Position numbers and translations under genes: made by a program. A DNA stretch of 64,000 bases, taken from contig NC_017278.1 of NCBI RefSeq assembly GCF_000236585.1, forward strand, positions 124,001 to 188,000, written 5' to 3'. The notes under the pieces were generated by a model that had not been told where the DNA came from, did no database searches, and saw nothing but the letters and a program-made list of their open reading frames with translations. Below are positions 59,945-64,000 of this stretch, piece after piece; position 1 is the stretch's first letter, and each line of letters begins with the position of its first letter. Origin of the DNA: Thermus sp. CCB_US3_UF1 (GTDB lineage Bacteria; Deinococcota; Deinococci; Deinococcales; Thermaceae).

Positions 59945-62494
59945 GTGAAACGCCTAGGGTTATGGCTTTTCCTTGCGGCCCTGCCCGGCCTGTTGGGTGG
60001 GTGCCGCGAGGGAGGGCCCTCCTTTCCCCCGCCTTATGCCGCCCGGCCCGATGGGGTGTACAAGGGAGGGGCCCTGTTGCCCCTCTACGGCCTCAACTGG
60101 TTCGGGCTGGAGACCTGCGACCGGGCCCCCCACGGCCTCTGGGCCGGGCGGAGCGTGGGGGAGTTCCTGGCCCAGGTGCGGGGGCTTGGGTTCAACGCCC
60201 TCCGCCTCCCCGTGTCCCCCGAGGTCCTGCGGGACCAAGGGCAGGTGGCCCCCTGGGCCCGCACGGGGGATCCCGGCTACCCCCAAAGCCCCCTGGCGGG
60301 CCTGCGCTACGTGCTGGAGAGGGCCCAGGGGCTTGGCTTCCACGTTCTTCTGGACCTCCACACCTTCCGCTGCGACCTCATCGGCGGCAGCCTTCCCGGC
60401 AGGCCCTTTGACCCGGCCCGGGGCTACACCAGGGGGGACTGGCACGCGGACCTCAGGCGGCTGGCCCGGCTTTCCCTGGAGTTTCCCAACGTTTTTGCCA
60501 TAGACCTCTTCAACGAGCCCCACGGCCTTACCTGGTCGGAGTGGAAGGCCCTGGTCCAGGAGGCGGCCCAGGAGGTCCTCAAGGTGAACCCGCGGATCCT
60601 GGTGGCCGTGGAGGGGGTGGGGAACCTTTCGGACCACGGGGGCTACCCGGCCTTCTGGGGGGGCAACCTCAAGGAGGCCACGGACGACCTGGGCCTGGGG
60701 GACCGCCTGCTCTACTTGCCCCACGTGTACGGGCCCTCGGTGCACGCCATGCCCTATTTCAGCCACCCCGGCTTTCCCGAGAACCTCCCCCCCATCTGGG
60801 ACCTCCACTTCGGGCACCTTTCGGGGCGGGGCCTCCCCTGGGGGGTAGGGGAGTTTGGGGGCAGGTACACGGGCCAGGACCAGGTGTGGCAGGACCGCTT
60901 TGCCCTGTACCTGCGGCAGAAGGGGGTCAAGGTCTGGTTTTACTGGGCCCTGAACCCCAACTCGGGGGATACGGGGGGGATTCTCCAGGATGACTGGCGA
61001 ACCCCCGTGGCGGGCAAGGTGAACCTCCTCAAGGGGCTCATGGGGGCTCCATCGGGCCAGGCCTTTGACTTCCTGCCCGAGGGGGGCGAGGTGCCCGGGC
61101 CGGAGCGGGGCTTTTCCGTGGACTCCCACTACCCGAACACCCCCCTTTTGGACGCCCCGGGCCTGGTGGCCCAATGGCGGGCCCAAGGGTTTGAGGTGCG
61201 CCTCATCCGCCGGGTGTACTACCTGCACGCCTTCGCCGGCCAGGACACCCTTCCCCAGGCTTTTCTCCACACCCTGGCCCAGGACCTGGCCTCGGCGGAG
61301 GCGGCGGGGGTGAAGCTGATCCTGCGCTTCGCCTACCGGCCCGATGAGAACCGCGCCGGAGGACCCACCTACTGCGACCCACCCACGGCCAGGATCCTGG
61401 GCCACATCGCCCAGCTGGGGCCGGTTCTCAGGTCCCGCATTGGGGTCATCGCCTACCTGGAGGCGGGCTTCATCGGCCCCTGGGGGGAGTGGCACTCGGC
61501 AAGCCCCGAGGCGGCCCTCATGGACCCCCTTCCTGGCTACCAGGAGGGTGCGCAACCCCCTTGCGGCCGGCAGAACTACGACCGCAAACTCCCCAACGCC
61601 GCCACCCTGGAGATCGTCCAGGCCCTTCTCGGGGAGGTTCCCGGGCGGAAGGTGGCCCTGCGCTACCCCATGGCCAAGGCCAAGCTGGTGGAGCTGGCGC
61701 AAGGGGGTGTGGCGGGCACCTACCCAAGCCCCTCCTCCTTCACCCCCCTTACGCCCCAGGAGGCCCACGGGAACACCCTCAAGGCCCGCCTGGGGGCCCA
61801 CAACGACTGCTTCCTGGCCTCAGCGGACGATTACGGCACCTACTACTACACCCCAGGTCCCCAACAGGAGCGGGAAAAGGAGTACTGGAGCCAGGACAAC
61901 CGCTTCACGGTGATGGGAGGGGAGACCTGCACCCCTGCTCCCCACGTCCCTTCCGGGGAGGACCCTGCTCGGTACGTGTACGAGCAGTTCCGTCGCTACC
62001 GCTACAACAACCTCAACCTCCTCTACCACCCCGACATGATGGCTTGGTTCCGGAGCCAGCCTTTCGGGACAGGTACCCTGCTGGAGGCCCTGAAGCGGGA
62101 CCTGGGGTACCGGCTTTACCTGAGGCGGGTGGAGGTGAGCGGCGTGCACCTTTCCCCCAACCAGGCCTTTACCGTGAGGCTTTACCTGGAGAACCAGGGC
62201 TTTGGGGGGCTCTACAACCCCAAGGGGCTGGAACTGGTCTTCATCCGGGAGGGGGACGGGCTGAGGGTGGCCCGCACCCTGCAGGCCACGGGCTTTTACG
62301 GCCCGCCCCCGGGGGAGGAGGGGATGTACGCCTACACCGTTCCTGCCCCGGGCCAGCCTGGGACCTATGCCCTGTGGCTGCGGATTTATGACCCGGACCT
62401 CCCCAATAACCCTGCCTACAGCGTTCCCTTGGCGAGCCGGCTGGAGCGCCGGGAGGGGCGGAACGCTTTGGGGTTTGTCGTGGAGGTTAGGTAG
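59945..62494 (+). CDS. GH5-like glycosidase fused to DUF4874/DUF4832-type domains, lipoprotein
   Basis: 849 residues from a GTG at 59945. The leader ends in LPGLLGGC, a lipobox. Residues about 45-350 are a GH5 (cellulase-type) TIM barrel: LYGLNWFGLET, GFNALRLPVSPE, FAIDLFNEPHG with acid/base Glu191 and GVGEFGGRY with nucleophile Glu303. From about residue 380, PGPERGFSVDSHYPNT, LILRFAYRPDE, IAYLEAGFIGPWGEWH and ADDYGTYYY fit the DUF4874/DUF4832 pair found in other exported carbohydrate-related proteins. A final strand-rich domain follows. It probably degrades or remodels a polysaccharide at the cell surface. Confidence 0.85.
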   Translation: MKRLGLWLFLAALPGLLGGCREGGPSFPPPYAARPDGVYKGGALLPLYGLNWFGLETCDRAPHGLWAGRSVGEFLAQVRGLGFNALRLPVSPEVLRDQGQVAPWARTGDPGYPQSPLAGLRYVLERAQGLGFHVLLDLHTFRCDLIGGSLPGRPFDPARGYTRGDWHADLRRLARLSLEFPNVFAIDLFNEPHGLTWSEWKALVQEAAQEVLKVNPRILVAVEGVGNLSDHGGYPAFWGGNLKEATDDLGLGDRLLYLPHVYGPSVHAMPYFSHPGFPENLPPIWDLHFGHLSGRGLPWGVGEFGGRYTGQDQVWQDRFALYLRQKGVKVWFYWALNPNSGDTGGILQDDWRTPVAGKVNLLKGLMGAPSGQAFDFLPEGGEVPGPERGFSVDSHYPNTPLLDAPGLVAQWRAQGFEVRLIRRVYYLHAFAGQDTLPQAFLHTLAQDLASAEAAGVKLILRFAYRPDENRAGGPTYCDPPTARILGHIAQLGPVLRSRIGVIAYLEAGFIGPWGEWHSASPEAALMDPLPGYQEGAQPPCGRQNYDRKLPNAATLEIVQALLGEVPGRKVALRYPMAKAKLVELAQGGVAGTYPSPSSFTPLTPQEAHGNTLKARLGAHNDCFLASADDYGTYYYTPGPQQEREKEYWSQDNRFTVMGGETCTPAPHVPSGEDPARYVYEQFRRYRYNNLNLLYHPDMMAWFRSQPFGTGTLLEALKRDLGYRLYLRRVEVSGVHLSPNQAFTVRLYLENQGFGGLYNPKGLELVFIREGDGLRVARTLQATGFYGPPPGEEGMYAYTVPAPGQPGTYALWLRIYDPDLPNNPAYSVPLASRLERREGRNALGFVVEVR

Positions 62495-62892
62495 AAGGGT
62501 CTCCGCCCCTCTCCCGGCCCCTGCCCGGGGAGGTTGGCCTGAGGGTTCCCTGTTTTCAGCTTCTGCGGCCTGGCCCCCACCTCTCCCGTGCCTGGGCCGG
62601 AGATCGGGATCCGCACCCGGGGTTTTGGGTCCCGAAGGCCTTCACAGGGGTGGGAGTTCCGAGGCGCAGAGGGTAGGGGCCCCCTAGGCCAAGGCTGGCC
62701 CCGGGAGGAGCGAGGGAAAAAGCCGCCCTATGCCCGCGAGGTCCGGAGGGGTCAGGATCCCTGCGGGGGCCTTTGGTGTGAAAAGGGCTTCATTCCCCTC
62801 GAGGGGAAAGCGCGTGGGTGTGGGGCTGGGGTGGCCTCGAGGGTTTTCACACGGTTTTCACACGCCCTCGGGATGATCTACCGGGGGTAGGT
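62495..62892 (+). promoter_or_regulatory. Intergenic region with three TTTTCACAC motifs
   Basis: About 400 bp without a gene. ggttttcacac is tandemly repeated (62842-62852 and 62853-62863), and an inverted copy of its core, gtgtgaaaa, lies at 62776-62784. The tandem pair ends 29 bp before the ATG at 62893, a position suited to a regulator acting on the two exported proteins downstream. No clear -10/-35 pair was identified. Confidence 0.5.
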
Positions 62893-63381
62893 ATGCGCAA
62901 AGCCCTTGTTCCAGCCCTTTTCCTAGCCTTGCTCGTGGCCCTGGCCCAGGCCCTTAACCTGGACCTCCGGCCCTATCTGGTAAAGGCGGTGGAAGGCAAG
63001 GAAACCTACGAAGAGAACCCCTTGGGCGTCAGGCCGGGCGACCTCCTGGAGTGGCGCCTCCTGGCGGAGAACCGCTCCCAAGGGGCCCTGCGCCAGGTGG
63101 CCTTGGTGATCCCCATTCCCAAGGAAACCCGCTATCTGGAGGGGACCGCCAAGCCCCTAAGCCTTGGTTCGGCCACCATCCGCCCGGAGTTCAGCTTTGA
63201 CGGGGGGAAGACCTTTGGTTTCCCCCCCCTGAAGAAGCGGATCCGGGTGGTGGAAAACGGGAAGGAGGTGGAAAAGGAAGTGGAGGTCAAACCAGAGGAG
63301 TACACGCACGCCAGGTGGGTTCTCCCCGAGATGCCTAAGGGCGCCAGGGTGCAGGTGTCCCTGCGCACGGTTGTGAAGTGA
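62893..63381 (+). CDS. Exported protein with DUF11-like domain
   Basis: 162 residues; MRKALVPALFLALLVALAQA is a signal peptide. The mature part (GVRPGDLLEWRLLAENRSQG; ALRQVALVIPIPKETRYLEG) has the shape of a DUF11/conserved-repeat domain, an Ig-like fold common in bacterial surface proteins. It lies 16 bp before the next exported protein, with which it shares the domain type. Confidence 0.8.
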   Translation: MRKALVPALFLALLVALAQALNLDLRPYLVKAVEGKETYEENPLGVRPGDLLEWRLLAENRSQGALRQVALVIPIPKETRYLEGTAKPLSLGSATIRPEFSFDGGKTFGFPPLKKRIRVVENGKEVEKEVEVKPEEYTHARWVLPEMPKGARVQVSLRTVVK

Positions 63382-63397
63382 AGGAGGTTTGAGGAGG

Positions 63398-64000
63398 ATG
63401 AAGCGCATACATGTAGGGTTTCTTTTGGTCGTGCTGATGGGCCTGGCCTTGGCGGCTGGTACCCCTGCGGGTACCGCCATCACCAACCAGGCCACCGCCA
63501 CCTACATAGACTCGGCCGGCCAGCCTAGGACCACCACGTCCAACCTGGTCACCACCATCGTCCAGCAGGTCTACAGCTTTACCATTACCCCTGACGGGAA
63601 CAACGAGGGCAATCCCGGCCAGGTCCGCAGCGGTCTTCCCGGGTCCCAGGTGCTTTTCAACTACCGGGTGAGGAACAACGGTAACGGCACCGACACCATC
63701 AACCTGTCCATAGCCCAGGGCACCAGCGACAACTTTGACCTGCAAAACGTACGCATCCACCTGGATGCCAACTGCAACGGCAACGTGGACGCCGGGGAGG
63801 GGCAGGTCACCCAGGTGACCCTGCCGGCGGACGGCGAGGCCTGCCTGGTGGTGGCTGCGGTCATCCCCAGTGGGGCCACGTCCGGACAGTACGGCAACCT
63901 CAACTTGGTGGGAACTTCCCAAGGCAATGCCAGCGTAGTGGATAACAACAACTGGGCCCGGGCGGTGGCCACGGCCCAGGCAGCCCTTACGGCCTTCAAG
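63398..64000 (+). CDS. Surface protein with DUF11-like repeats, partial
   Basis: The ATG at 63398 follows GAGGAGG, and the frame is open to the window end (201 codons). A signal peptide (HVGFLLVVLMGLALA) is followed by GTAITNQATATYIDSAGQPR, a phrase typical of large DUF11-containing surface proteins, and Asn/Thr-rich strands (VLFNYRVRNNGNGTDTINLS). Such proteins are usually long and cell-envelope attached. The rest lies outside the window. Confidence 0.85.
   Translation, partial: MKRIHVGFLLVVLMGLALAAGTPAGTAITNQATATYIDSAGQPRTTTSNLVTTIVQQVYSFTITPDGNNEGNPGQVRSGLPGSQVLFNYRVRNNGNGTDTINLSIAQGTSDNFDLQNVRIHLDANCNGNVDAGEGQVTQVTLPADGEACLVVAAVIPSGATSGQYGNLNLVGTSQGNASVVDNNNWARAVATAQAALTAFK

Overview
The window reads as part of a megaplasmid from a Thermus species. 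The DNA is very GC-rich with G/C-ending codons, starts are often GTG or TTG, and many genes have a -10 box 6-10 nt before the start codon, as expected for leaderless mRNAs. The replicon signals are a repA gene followed directly by nine iterons and an AT-rich stretch (9203-9620), plus a parAB partition pair (28541-30378). Cobalamin genes and toxin-antitoxin modules on the same molecule fit a pTT27-like plasmid. No rRNA, tRNA or CRISPR array was found.

Layout. 1-4867: a sugar-acid operon with TRAP transporter subunits, two SDR dehydrogenases, an Ldh-type oxidoreductase and a 2-keto-3-deoxygluconate kinase. 4861-6742: a TctA relic, an intact IS4-type element with 9-bp target duplications, and a 23-bp palindrome. 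6743-9625: an orphan methyltransferase divergent from repA, then the origin. 9753-17612: a four-gene operon whose first gene encodes a DEDDh exonuclease-DinG-RecQ fusion of 1658 residues, followed by two coiled-coil proteins and an unrecognised 509-residue protein. This is the best candidate for an undescribed system. 18056-27600: a decayed DUF499/DUF1156/helicase locus, broken by insertion sequences, a frameshift, a nonsense codon and deletions, with an intact HicAB module inside it. 27639-31844: a VapBC-like pair, parB, parA, and a DUF4143 ATPase pseudogene carrying an IS200-type relic.

31940-36407: a BTAD/TPR regulator, a subtilisin-like lipoprotein and another lipoprotein. 36455-43431: late cobalamin genes (cobQ-cobU fusion, cbiB, cobC, divergent cobT-cobS-cobA), with two HEPN/MNT toxin-antitoxin modules inserted in the operon; one HEPN gene is frameshifted. 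43496-47274: a pseudopilin/ComZ-like cluster. 47801-52567: a SARP-type regulator split inside its Walker A motif by an IS256-type element with a clean 8-bp duplication. 52690-56567: a 56-residue gene, a papain-like lipoprotein and two exported proteins. 56624-64000: a zinc alcohol dehydrogenase, an EAL relic, an HD-GYP protein, a GH5-like multidomain lipoprotein, and two exported proteins, the last cut off by the window end.

How it fits together. Replication and partition genes frame an accessory zone of nucleic-acid-handling and defence-like genes plus toxin-antitoxin modules, heavily reworked by three insertion-sequence families. The second half combines cobalamin salvage/assembly with cell-surface functions. 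Two SARP/BTAD regulators each sit immediately upstream of an exported protease of a different fold. All functional calls come from reading the sequence; no database search was run.
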